From assembly GCA_014871385.1 (NCBI GenBank), contig CM026423.1:16667690-16731689 (forward strand): DNA of 64,000 bases, read 5' to 3'. The notes beneath the pieces are model-generated. The model had not been told where the DNA came from and searched no databases. It was given only the letters and a program-made list of their open reading frames with translations. Of this stretch, positions 22,003 through 33,300 are shown piece after piece. Positions within the stretch are counted from its first letter, which is position 1, and each line of letters opens with the position of its first letter. Made by a program: the position numbers and the translations under genes. Origin of the DNA: Ceratodon purpureus (lineage: Eukaryota; Streptophyta; Bryopsida; Pseudoditrichales; Ditrichaceae).

Positions 22003-24280
22003 GCGTGTAGTTGACTTGTACCTGTGCTTGTGTCTGCAACGATGAGGTTCCGGCATGTGTGAAAAGATTTTATGGGCTTGAGCCGTCATCGATTGATCAG
22101 ATAAAACTGTGTTGATACATTAACACAATTAGGCTATCTACAGTTTTCGGCAGGATAGTGAAACCGGATAGTGATTCCCAGCTCCCCTTAATCCATTATT
22201 CTCAAGCTTTCGACACCTTGAATTCGATTTAAGTAGACGTAGGTACTATCTCCGAGTTTTTTTAATTGTACTTTGAAATTTTAGAGTGCAGATCAGACAC
22301 TACTTTTTCTAATGGATTGATCAATTGGGGACGGAGATCATATTAGCTGCAATATTGAATGATATCTTCACTTCTTCAAATAGAGGTGCTTAAGTGTGAC
22401 ATTGTTGTATATGAGTATTAACGATCATGAAGATTGCTAATTTTCCATAATTGCTCCTTGGGATGAACTACCGATTGTACTTTGCTACTTGAAATTCTTC
22501 ATTGTCTTTCTCTCTGGAACTCCGTGCCGAAGCCGTGACAGTTTACCCTCCATTACAGCACAGAGTTCACTTGTTGAATTTGGCTTTCTTGACTCTCTGA
22601 TCACTGTGCTTCTGTTGACCTCGACCCCTTTCGTGACATCTAACTGAGTTTCTAAGCTAAGGTTTCATTTCACTACTTTCAGGGAAGACCCTCCGTGATG
22701 CTACTCAATTGTCTGTACATGTCTGCAAATGATAACGTGATTCTCGATTTTCTCGAAATTATCACCTACTGTTCCCAGTCCGGAGTCGGAGAGGGAGGTT
22801 TAGTTTCTGTCATGGCACCGTCACGTTGTATTTCGTCAATGTGTCAGCTGCCACCCACCGTAACTCAGGACACGTTTCGGGACCCTACCGAACATGCACC
22901 TGATGATTGATATGCATTGGACGATACTTCGGGAAGCTCAGACTCTCTCTGGCAACGGAAGAAGCCTCAAGCCTGTAAGCTCCTCCAAGTGGTCAAAACT
23001 CGTGAACAATATTGTGAGCAGGAAACACGGCGAGGAAACACAAAATAGTAGTGCGATAAACCTCAGGAAAATGAGTGAACCTGCCAGGAATGCAACTGTA
23101 CGAGTAGAACTACCCAATGAAGATATGCACCAAGCAACGAAAATGACCCTCACGTTTAGAACAGGATACTACCACGAGCTCCTCTGATCGTGCACCAGAG
23201 TTGCGGACCTCATGTAGAGAGTTCAAACTGCGCTCGGACTGGACAAAAATCCTCAATTAAAATATGACAAATTTTTTACCTGAAGCTTCAGTTTGTGTAT
23301 TCCATCTCGTTCATAATTAAGTGGTTGTTTTGTGGGCTTGGTTCCAAGTGACCAAAATCCAGATCACCTCTAATCAAAGTTAGCAACCTCGACGCTTTTT
23401 ATTCTAAAGTTGTGGAAATGTGGAAAGGACCACTTTATTTTGTCCATTGTGACGCGCATGACTCCTCAGTTTCTAGAGTGGCTCAGAAGAGGAATCAAAA
23501 GCGTCGAGCTTGCTAACTTCGACCACAGCTTATTACCAACTGTTTGTTCGGTACACCACTTCTCGCAATGGACACCCACATGGTCCTCATGTAGAACCAA
23601 ACCCACGAAATAACTATATATGCAATGTGTGAACCAGATGGAATGCACAAACTGAAAACACAGGGCAAAAATCGCCTCCATTACACCCAACACTTCAACA
23701 CTGTGCAAACATCAACTCGTGGTTCTCAGATTCCAGCTCTCACATAGACCACCATGATACCCCTTGTTATGTGGCTGAAAGATTCTAAGCCTGCACAACC
23801 ATACATCGCACTGCAAGATCCTCATTTGACATATCATCACCAGCATGGAAATCCAGACAAACTCATCCTGCTTCAGCCAGGCATAAGAGAAAGAAGAACA
23901 ATCATCAGCTCCGGCCACATCAACTGCAACGTCAGCTGTTTTCCGATTTCATACTGTGTTGTTCCTGTGGCTGGAGCAGGCAATTGCTCTTCAGCAGGAC
24001 AGTAAAGGACCTCATAAATGCGATCTTAACAAGGTCCTTCAATTACAGGACAGTTCAGTACGTGAGCCTCTAATTTGCGGGTCAGGTCAATCATAAACAT
24101 CAGGCTTTTTGTTCCTCTGCCTCCTCTAACCTTCGGCACCTGAAGACAGTAAAGAGGAAAAAACCTGTCACGCTCTACGATTTGTTCAGTTCCTCAACAT
24201 GTATAACGAAAGCATAAACAATGCCTTTCAACATTGGCATACGGCAAGAATAACAAAGAGAATAAGAAATGCATCAATGT
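22003..24280. other. 3' UTR and intergenic region
   Basis: The first several hundred bases are likely the 3' UTR of the TMEM214-like gene. A 97-aa open frame at 22894-23187 has no recognisable family and no clear splice context, so it is not called. A short inverted repeat at 23378-23522 is listed separately. Confidence 0.4.
23378..23522. repeat. Inverted repeat (about 27-bp arms, 90-bp loop)
   Basis: AAGTTAGCAACCTCGACGCT at about 23379-23398 is answered by AGCGTCGAGCTTGCTAACTT at about 23503-23522, and pairing extends inward to ATTC/GAAT. About two mismatches occur in the arms. It could be a small hairpin RNA precursor or a MITE fragment. Confidence 0.55.
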
Positions 24281-24655
24281 CAGACTCATCCATCGATTCA
24301 AGTACCTCTGTTTATTGCCACAAGTCAGATATTCCGAAACTGGCATCCCACATATAGTACCCTCTTCAGGACCATGATGACGCTACCCCAAGAGAGTACA
24401 AGAGGAGTGCTAAGAGTTTTCAGAGGGACTTTGTTGCTATCTCTGGATACTAAGAGCAGCAGATACGCCATAGCCACCATTACACATGAGGAATTGATTC
24501 ACACAAGTTAAAATGAAGAAGGATAATATAGTATGCAGATTCTATTTCAGTACTCACCATGGCCAAGTAGAGGAACCAAGCTGGGTTTGCACACCAAGAA
24601 TCAAGGTGAGTAAACACTGTCTTCGTCATCACACTCTGGAACCAAATTTCTAGAA

Positions 24656-24765
24656 GTCTGTGAGCGTTCTGAAGTGGTATTTGGAGACAGCTTTGCAAAG
24701 AAGTGGTATTTGGAGACAGCTTTGCAAAGCTAGCTCGAGTTACCACTTCTGAACGCTCACAAACT
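24656..24765 (-). ncRNA. Candidate miRNA-like hairpin, copy 1 (with 29-bp tandem duplication)
   Basis: On the minus strand the outer arms GTTTGTGAGCGTTCAGAAGT and ACTTCAGAACGCTCACAGAC pair. The 3' arm contains TGTCTCCAAATACCACTTCAG-type sequence identical to copy 2. A 29-bp unit is repeated exactly in tandem (24671-24699 and 24700-24728), which duplicates the inner 3' arm and may disturb folding. Confidence 0.5.
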
Positions 24766-25296
24766 CTAAATCTGTATCACTGAGTATGCACAAATAGCAT
24801 GCACTACCTACAAACAGAGCACCCAGAAAGAGTTAGCACCACTCTATGTTCTACAATGTTGAGGGAGGTCTAGGGTTTCTTATTTATAGCTTACGCAAAG
24901 GGAAGGCAAGAATTGTGACAACATCTTAAAAGGAGGGAGGCCAAACTAAATCTTTGAGACTTCAGATGTGGACCTCAGATCCACACATGAAGCCCGTGTG
25001 ACTGGCATAACGGATCATATTATAACAGACATTTTTGCCAGCAGTATTTGAGGTGTTTAGACAGAAGATTTGAATGAATATAAATTTTTTGTCGGTGCCA
25101 GGTGCCTAAGTTATGAATAGTCTATCAAAGCACCAACTTTCTTACCAAGTACAACGAGTAATTTTAGAAATCACAATCAACTGCCCTGATTTTATTCAAG
25201 TACATTGGACCATGGAAAGAATGTTTTTGTAAATTGAATATCTAATAAATCTAGACCTTATAGCTCCACTTGTTCACACGTTTATAAATTATTTAA

Positions 25297-25556
25297 CCCC
25301 TAACTATCCTTGGAACCCGAAATTGGTTTTAGTGGTTCCCGCAGTAGAAAAATTCAGCCAACTTTGACCATTATAATCTCACAAATGAAAAAGAATCGGC
25401 GGTTCAAATTTGGAATGTAAGTAGGACTTCAAGTTAACTTTAAGATCCTACGGTTGGATTTTCCAAATAATGCTTAGATTGAGCTTTTTTGGGCCTGAAG
25501 TAGAAGAAGGTCAAATTTTGTGATTTGGGCAATTTTGCATCAAGGAAATTTAGGGG
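25297..25556. mobile_element. 260-bp piggyBac-like MITE
   Basis: The element is flanked by TTAA on both sides (25293-25296 and 25557-25560). Its terminal inverted repeats start CCCCTAA and match at about 14 of the first 16 positions (CCCCTAACTATCCTTG versus CCCCTAAATTTCCTTG). The paralogous repeat at 36880-38083 has a single TTAA here and no insert: a clean empty site. TTAA duplication with CCC-starting ends is the piggyBac signature. Confidence 0.8.
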
Positions 25557-25792
25557 TTAATATGCATATTCTACAAATGGCACTTACTTGATTAGCTAAA
25601 TTCTAGCTACAACTACACGCAACTATGGAAAATAGCCTTCTTGTTAGCTAAAGTTCATTATTTTGGACTATAAAATCAAGTGTGAGTCATTTAAAACATT
25701 CATTTTACATTTAGTTTTTGAATTTAACGTTATAAATTGCAACCCTAGATCATTTTGGAATTTCTAAATGCAAATCCATCTTTTTACTTACA

Positions 25793-27984
25793 CTTAGATA
25801 AAATTACGTGTCATAACTTTATTAATTGGAAGTATGTATTGGTTGTGTATCATAAAATGGTCATACATAAGAGACTAACCATCTTAATATGTTACAATGT
25901 TCATGAAGAAAATTCATATAAATTAAGAAATATATACCAAATATATTGATAAGTAGATGTTGCTATTAGACTATTGTCGTTGTTGTTGTGAAATGTGTAA
26001 TTGCAATCACATTAGTTTGTATATGGAACATTCCAAGTTTTAGTGAAATCATTTGTAGTGAAGCTTTATCTGATTAATACAGGCCAACTGTGTTATAAAG
26101 CCATTATAATGGATTAACCTCTCCTACACGTTTGCTGAAGACAAAAAAATATGTGTGTGGTACATTTGGCATGTGCTACTAACAAGAAGCTTCAAATCCA
26201 GACTCCAATTTTGGCTCATTAAAATTACATTGACTAGAATTCCAACTATACTTTTGACGTCAATTCACTGAAGGTTGTGGATCCATATTAAATACAAGGA
26301 AAGTAGACCATACTCTACAGTTTTGCCTCAAAGGCATGCTATGACATTTGGAGGCTATATAGAATAATTCATGGGAAAAAAAAAAAATTAAAAATTCATA
26401 GAATATTATAAGACAATACATCTCTACTATCAATTTTGAAGTGGAGATCTCATTTAAAGTCCAAAAATAAGAATAGCAATTTACAAGAAGAAGTAATAAT
26501 AATAAACCTCATTCAGTCCTACATGTTGAAATGGATAGACTCAAGAGTGTCCTTGAGCTACCACAAAATGGTGTTGCAAACAAATGTAGAATTCACAATA
26601 AAATAAGATTCATAAAGAAGTAGCCATCTTCTTACACAAGTGCTCCAACACACTACACTATGGTCACTTCTTTTTGGTGTTTCAATGTCTTAAAGCATAA
26701 AAATAATGAGTGTTTAAGCTGAATTTGTAACAATTTTCACCTTGTCATTCTAAAATCCTCAAAGAATGATAAATACTTGATTGTCAAAAGTATTATTCTT
26801 AGAATGACATTTTAGTTTTATCAAAGCAATTTCTTCATTTCTATATGCTAGAATGAATTGGAAGCAAATAATATCTTTTCTTCCCACAAATCTTACAAAT
26901 ATACATCTAATTCATTTTTTATGCATTCACAAAAAATGTTCATTGTTCTTCAAGTAATGAAGTCAAAGATTATGCTTCAAAGCAAAGTCAAATGGATAAT
27001 AATTTGAATTATTTGTCTTCATAATTTTCTAAATTACACATTTTTTAGATTTATTTTTGGACAAACCATCTATGATATTACCATAGTTTAAATGGTGCAC
27101 AATTGACTATCTCTACAGCAATTATGGAAGTTTGTTTTTATTATGTATCATTAGTTACAAGTTGTTATTTTCACAAGTGATTGATAAGTCATACATTACT
27201 ACATAGTATATAGTGGTCAGAAAACATTAGTTCTTTTGCATGTTTTCTGGTTACATATATTTAATTGAAAAGATGATAAAGAAAACTTAGTGTGATTACA
27301 ATATAATTTACAATTTAAAATATCATTCAGTTTTGAGCATATATGGACCTTCCAAAGTATATGCAAAAATCCGTAAGCATGTTGTACCCGACTGCTGAAT
27401 AGTCATGATTACCAGGCGTTATTTCCCTCACGAGGCGTTCTTTGCACAGGTTAAGAGATTCCGTCTCCGATCTGTTACAGTTCCAAGAGTCATTCAACTA
27501 ACCTGTTGAACGTACAAATGCGTAAGAAAGTCCTGCGTGACCAAACTCATAATCTGAAATTCTACTACCAAACCAAAACGTTTCAGGCGCTATCGGTGAA
27601 ATGCATTTCCAGTAGATTTGTAAAATTTGAACATGTAAAGTGATACGGCAAAGATCTCAGCTAAAAGCAAAAAAGCACATCAAAGTTGATGTTCTGTATA
27701 CCACAACTCACACCTCCTCATCTGGGGCGAACCTCAAGAAAGCCTCAGAAGTCACAAATCATAGTACAACTAACTTCTAGCCGAATCCTAAGTCCTCAAT
27801 GAGTTTTGAATCTCTCAGGAAATACCAAATGAACATACAGTACATTACAGCAGTTAGAGATCCGTGTTTTCCTCATTTGTCGTTCTAGACTCACGTAATA
27901 GAGAGTAGCAAAATTAATAACTCCACTGAGCAGGTGGCAAATTCGAAAAATGATATCCACAGGATTGCCAACTAGGAGTAAGGA
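25793..27984. other. AT-rich intergenic DNA
   Basis: No gene is supported. The last few hundred bases (about 27.4-27.98 kb) are less AT-rich and probably include the 3' UTR of the coiled-coil gene. Confidence 0.4.
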
Positions 27985-30900
27985 CTACGACCGACTCACT
28001 GCCTTGATAACGAGCATCAGTCCTGTAGCAACCAACGCCCCTGTCGCTGTCGCTGCTGGAAGAATATATTTGGTGGTTTCTGTTCTTTTATCGGATTCAG
28101 TCTTCGCCAGTTCCAGCTCCTCAAACAACTTCGCTTTCTTCTCACTCTCAAATTTAGCATTCTCCAGGGTTTCCTCAAGATTCTTTACTTGTGACTGCCA
28201 TGAGTGCATCTCCAAAGCCTTATCCCTCCCCTCTTTCAACTCCGTGAGTTCAGCGAGTAATTCCTCACATTTGACATGTGAACTGGCAATTGTATCTTGG
28301 AGACTTTGGATCGTAACCTCAGCACTCCTAAGCTCAGCCTCGAGCTTCTGGTTCATTGACGACATAGCTGCAAAACAATCGAATTAACATCAATCAGTTG
28401 GAAGATCTATGACTATCCTAACGTTAGAGTTCCACGCACTAACGTGCAATGTTTAGCAAAACCAAACCTCACACGTTCCCAATCAGTCATACCCTATACA
28501 TTGAGATAGCAGAAGTGCTGATAACCACCCAGTAATGCTGAGACATGCTAATGGGAAAAGAAACGAAAGGATACGATGATATCTGGAAATGTTCTTTTTG
28601 CCACAATCTGAATATGCATTTCATTAAGTAGGAAAAAGGTTCAAGGAAAAAGAGTCGTACCTTCCCCATCATCCTTATGAACTTGGGCAGCTTGTGCCGC
28701 CTTGTCCACTTCCATCTGCAATTTGCTTTCCAAAAGCTGGACCTTCTCCGTTAACTCGCGAACCTTCTCCATCAACTCGTCAACCTTCTCCGATAGTTCC
28801 TTGTTGCGAGAATCAAAAATTCCCTTTTCAACCTCGAGCCTTTCTGCCGCCTCGACTGCTTTAGATTTGGCAGCTTCCAGCTCCTCTTGCAGACTTGAGA
28901 AATGAGCATTTCGCTCTTGAAACTTCTCAGTAAACTCTCTAGTTTTAGTAGCTAATACTTCATGAACTTCAGTTTCTTTGCTCTTGGTGTCTTCCAGTTC
29001 CCCTTGTAATCGTAGGATGTTGTTCTCAAGTGAATCCACTTTCTCACTATGTTCCCTAGTTCTGGATTCAATCAAAGCAGAGGCTTCTGTTGATTTTTGT
29101 TCGGCATGTTCAAGCTCCTCCTTTAAGGAAGAAATCGTGGTTTCCAAGAGCGCCACTTTACTCATGAGCTCCTCCTCTTGATTACTTCTGGCCTCTTGCT
29201 CCTTCTCCAGAGATTTAGCGAGCTCAGATGCCTTAGCATTTGCAACGACAACTTCCTCACCCAACTCTGAGACTCTGGTCTTGTAGGACTCTGCCATTGA
29301 GTTCAACTCCTTGGCTTCAATCTCCAGATTCTCTACCTTCTTGCTAATTACTTCTTTCTCAGAATGTACATCCACCAAAGTGTCATCGAGCCTAGATTTC
29401 TCCTGCTTGACTCTCTCAATCTCGACTTCCAGCTCTTCAACAGTCTGCGATTACGACCACATAAGCATATTATTATTTTGTGACTACACACAAAACAGAA
29501 AATCGTAGGCAGAAGTGCTGGAGAGAACTTGAATAACTTGGTGATTATCTTAAGAAGCAACCTCATAAAAAAGAAATATGAACACTGAAGAGGCATAACA
29601 CAAGTGCGAGACAAGCATGCCTAATTGACAGATATAAATGATTACCTTCTTCGTATTATGGAACTCTCCGTTACGTTTTTCAGCGTCTTCTTCTAAGGCA
29701 ACGATCTTCTCTTGGGCGGCAATGTGCATCTTTGTTACTTCATCCAGCTTCTGTTCCTTATTCGACAGTTCCTCTTCCAAATCCTCCAATTTCGACAGTT
29801 TCGCTTCCAATTCCTTCTTCTCAGAGAGTAGAACACTGTTTTCCTCCTCTGCTTTGACCTTGTCCTGCTCAAGCGACTTCAACTCTTTCACTAGAGACTC
29901 AATTTTCTCTTCAAAGGTTGATTTCACCTTCTGAATATCCTCCAGATCTTGCCTGGACCTCTTCAAACCATCTTCCAAGGTGCTCTTCTCTGAAGCAAGG
30001 GATTCACTCTCCTTAACCAGCGCAGCTTTCTCTTCATTCAACCGTGAGGCAGTATTCCTGGACTCCTCCAACTCCATAACTAGTGATTTACCTTCTTTCT
30101 CCAAAGACTCAATTCGTTCCTCGGCTGCTTTAGAACGGTTCTCAGCATCCTCGAGCTCATGCCTGGCATTATTCCTAGACTCCTCCAATTCCAAAACTAG
30201 TGATTTACCTTCTTTCTCCAAAGACTCAATTCGTTCCTCGGCTGCTTTAGAACGGTTCTCAGCATCCTCGAGCTCATGCCTGGCATTACTCCTAGACTCC
30301 TCCAATTCCAAAACTAGTGATTTACCTTCGTTCTCCAAAGACTCAATTCGCCCTTCCGCTGCTTTGGAACGGTTTTCAGCATCCTCAAGCTCATGCCTGG
30401 TCTTGCTGATTCCCTGCTGCAACCTTTCTTTCTCATCTGTAAGAGCCTTGACTTCTTTCAGAAGTGCAGTTTTATCCTCAGTAAGATCTTTCACGTTCTC
30501 CTTGAAGCTCAGGAACTCTTCCTGAGGAATTTGTGACTTACGGAGCTCTTCACTCTCGGCTTCAAGAGTCTTAACCTGCTCCTCCAGGCTATGGATCTTC
30601 TCCTTAGCATCTCGAGAGGTCTTGTTGGCTTCTTCGAGGTCCTGCCCCAATGCAGACAGGTGATTATCCCGAGTTTCCTTCTCCGCAACAAGACTAGCTT
30701 TCTCCTCTATCAAAGCAGAATTCTCCTCGCTAAGCTTTGAAGCACGGTTTCTCAGAGACAGAAGCTCATTCTGCTTCTCCGCCAACTCTTCCTGCAATCT
30801 CACCAGGGATTCAACCTCTTTCTCTAGCGAAGTAACCCTCTCTTTCGCAGCAGCAGATGACCGCTCCGCGTCCTCAAGTGCAATCCTGGACTGAGATAAA

Positions 30901-32042
30901 GTTTCTTCCAGATGTTGTTTCTCAGAAAGGAGAGAGTCCCTTTCCGTCGACAATGCGTTCTTCTCATCACCTACAGTCGTAACCAACTCCTTCATCGACG
31001 TCAATTCATTTTTCATGTTTCGAGACTCCTCTTCAGTTTCGATAGAACGGTCAGATGTTGCGGGTGCGCCATCAACCTCAGCTCCGTTAGACTGCACACA
31101 CTCACGTGAGATACTGAAATAGTAAGTACTGAAACACGAGTTTGAACTTTCATGAGATATGATGAGCAATATGATAGCAATTCAATACACGGAGTACGAA
31201 CGTCACATTTGCAAAATACGTTTGAGTACATGAATTTCATCAAAGAAGCTGGTTCAGTAAACAAGTCGATGTATCACTTACCGCATTAAGCTGCTCCTCC
31301 AGCTGCGCTACCTTCTTTGAAAGGTCATCTTTATCACTTCGAAGAGCTTTTACTTGCTTCAACAATTTGTCATTCAAGTCTTGAAGAATCCCCGTCTTTG
31401 GATCTTCAGACGGTGAAGCTGGCTGGTTTAGAGGAGAACCAGTACGTTCGATCGGCGTCTTTTTCCGGGGAGAAGCTGGAGGTCTCTCTGCTTCCCAACA
31501 TAACGTATCAGCTTGACTTTTCACAATCAAATTTGAACAGTACATCATCAGCTCACAAAAAGTTAATAACGTGACCCTGACTTCCAGGCATTACAATTCG
31601 TGACAAATTCAACGAAAAGATCAGTCGCTCCACCTAGTGCGTAACTATTTACCATGCTGAATTCAAATATACGACCAATAATGTTTCTAAATCGGGCCAG
31701 CCAGATTCTACAAAAACTAAGAGAGGTAGGTGAAATAGCAGCAGAAGATATCGACAAACCTGCAACACGAGGAGACATCGAACGCGGAGAAATTGAACCC
31801 TCGCGAGACACTGAACCACTTGGATGTCGTGGCGTTGAGTTGGCAGACGCAAAGTTGTCGGCCTCATCACTACTAGCCGCATGGTTTACCGACTGTCCAT
31901 TATTCTTCTCAGAACTGCTATCCTTCTCCTGAGAGCTGCTTGTCTCCACTCTAAGATCGCTAACAACGGCTTCCTCATGAGGACTCGTGCTCTCGGTCAC
32001 GTGGTGTTTTTTCTTGTGGTGGCTCTTCTTATGACCAGGCAT
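27985..32042 (-). CDS. Tail-anchored long coiled-coil protein (5 exons)
   Basis: Exons on the minus strand: 32042-31760, 31487-31282, 31091-29646, 29444-28661, 28367-27985; all phases fit, total 1,033 aa. The start ATG follows a leader-intron acceptor (TTTTGCAG) by 5 bases. The N-terminus is His/Lys-rich (MPGHKKSHHKKKHH) and then Ser-rich with SPR/SP sites. From about residue 175 to 1000 the protein is almost entirely Glu/Lys/Leu heptad coiled coil. The extreme C-terminus has a single hydrophobic segment (ILPAATATGALVATGLMLVI) followed by KAVSRS, a tail-anchor layout for ER or another organelle membrane. It resembles plant membrane-tethered coiled-coil proteins such as PICC in architecture only; no specific orthologue is claimed. 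Role by inference: scaffold or tether. Confidence 0.9.
30045..30395 (-). repeat. Three tandem 117-bp (39-aa) repeats inside the coiled coil
   Basis: Three consecutive 117-bp units each encode HELEDAENRSKAAE followed by RIESLE and ELEESR. The second and third are nearly identical at DNA level and the first is slightly diverged. The unit is not a multiple of seven residues, so each copy shifts the heptad register. Confidence 0.9.
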
Positions 32043-32047
32043 TTTGA

Positions 32048-33300
32048 CTGCAAAAGATCCAAATACTTTAAGCCAATCGAAAGGAAGAATTTCAAACGTC
32101 CCGAGCAAAAAATTCCGCAACACGTATTCATCCAGGAAAAAGAATACAAACAGCAGAAATATGAGTAGAGAGCGCAGGCAAAATAGGGAAACAAATGGCA
32201 GAATGCAAAATTAAGTCGCAAATTGCACGAGGGCCAGCACAGGTTTTCTTTTAAAAACAACTCAGGAAAACTCAACGCCAGAGACAGAACGGAACTAGAA
32301 CATGAACTTGACACAGAGACGAGGGCTCACACGAAATCACTACAAGAAGCTACAAAAACCAAACCTCCGCAGCAATGCAAAAAGAGGCAGCCGCCGCAGT
32401 GCACGCCACACTCCCTCTCTCTCTCCTCCCTTCCCTCTCCCTCCCTCTCTCTCCAAGCCACTATCTACACACACCTCAACCTCTACCCTCACGAAAAAAC
32501 CGACAAAATCCTCCACAAAACCTCACTCCAAACCTCACCACAACCTCGCGCCACCTCACCATGACACAGCCTACTGTTGCACCACACAATGCGAACCACG
32601 AGACAAGTCCCCGCACGCAAATTACAAACACCAACGCACCTGCTGCCGCCGTATCCTCAAGCCCCCCGCTACAGCGTGTGCAGCCCTAGAGACGTGAAGC
32701 GCCACCACGCATTCCAAATTCCGCCTCCCGGAACGCGACTATTCAAGTCCAAAACTCCACAGAGCTCAACCAGCAGCAACAGCAATGACGAGCGCCACAC
32801 GCACACACAGACGCCGCCGTTAGTGCCCGAATTTGAGGCGAGCTCGAATTTCCCCAATAGCTAGGGTTTCATGCGAGCACCAGTTTGGCAACTGCGAGCG
32901 ACTCAGGCGAGAAACAGAGAACGAACGCGAGTCTCTCTCTCCGCAGGCTGAGTCTCCAGCGCCTTTGTTGCAATCTTTGGGAACTGCGGAGGGGCAACCG
33001 GAAGCGGGCCTGCGTTTGAAAAATACACTCTCCTCTCGCCCGGAGCGTAATATTGCAATACCATCATCAGGCCTGCGTCTTCGCCATTTCCCGGCACAAA
33101 CGCCGGAGTATAAACAGGTTATCGTACGGGTACTAGAGCAATATTACATGTGCATCGACGGGTGTTGTGGTGGTGTTGGAGGAGTATTGGGGGAGTATTG
33201 GGTAGGTATCAGTCGGGGGTGATCCGCAGTGGGGAGAGCGGATTGCAAGGGTCGAGCGCGGCGTTCGAGGGGGAAAGGACGCGAGATTTGCTGTGAGGGA
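32048..33300 (-). promoter_or_regulatory. Leader intron, 5' UTR and promoter region of the coiled-coil gene
   Basis: The acceptor at 32048 implies a non-coding first exon upstream. A pyrimidine-rich tract (about 32414-32456, GA-rich on the gene strand) is typical of plant 5' UTRs. The exact donor and start site cannot be fixed. Confidence 0.4.

Larger units (their letters stand above)
24281..25792 (-). mobile_element. Repeat copy 1 of an inverted pair, holds a hairpin locus
   Basis: It is homologous in reverse orientation to 36880-38083 over its whole length, apart from a 260-bp insertion at 25297-25556. Read on the minus strand, the unit contains, in order, an A/T-rich leader, a TATA-like AATAAG stretch, a hairpin and an exon-like block. 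That block includes GGCCATGGTGAGTACTG, a good splice donor. No transposase was recognised. It may be a duplicated non-coding RNA gene or a non-autonomous transposon. Confidence 0.8.

Noticed and set aside
22695-23187. Open frames of 71 and 97 aa downstream of the TMEM214-like gene
   Set aside because: No recognisable family, no supporting splice sites and overlapping different frames; chance frames in 3' UTR or intergenic DNA are more likely.
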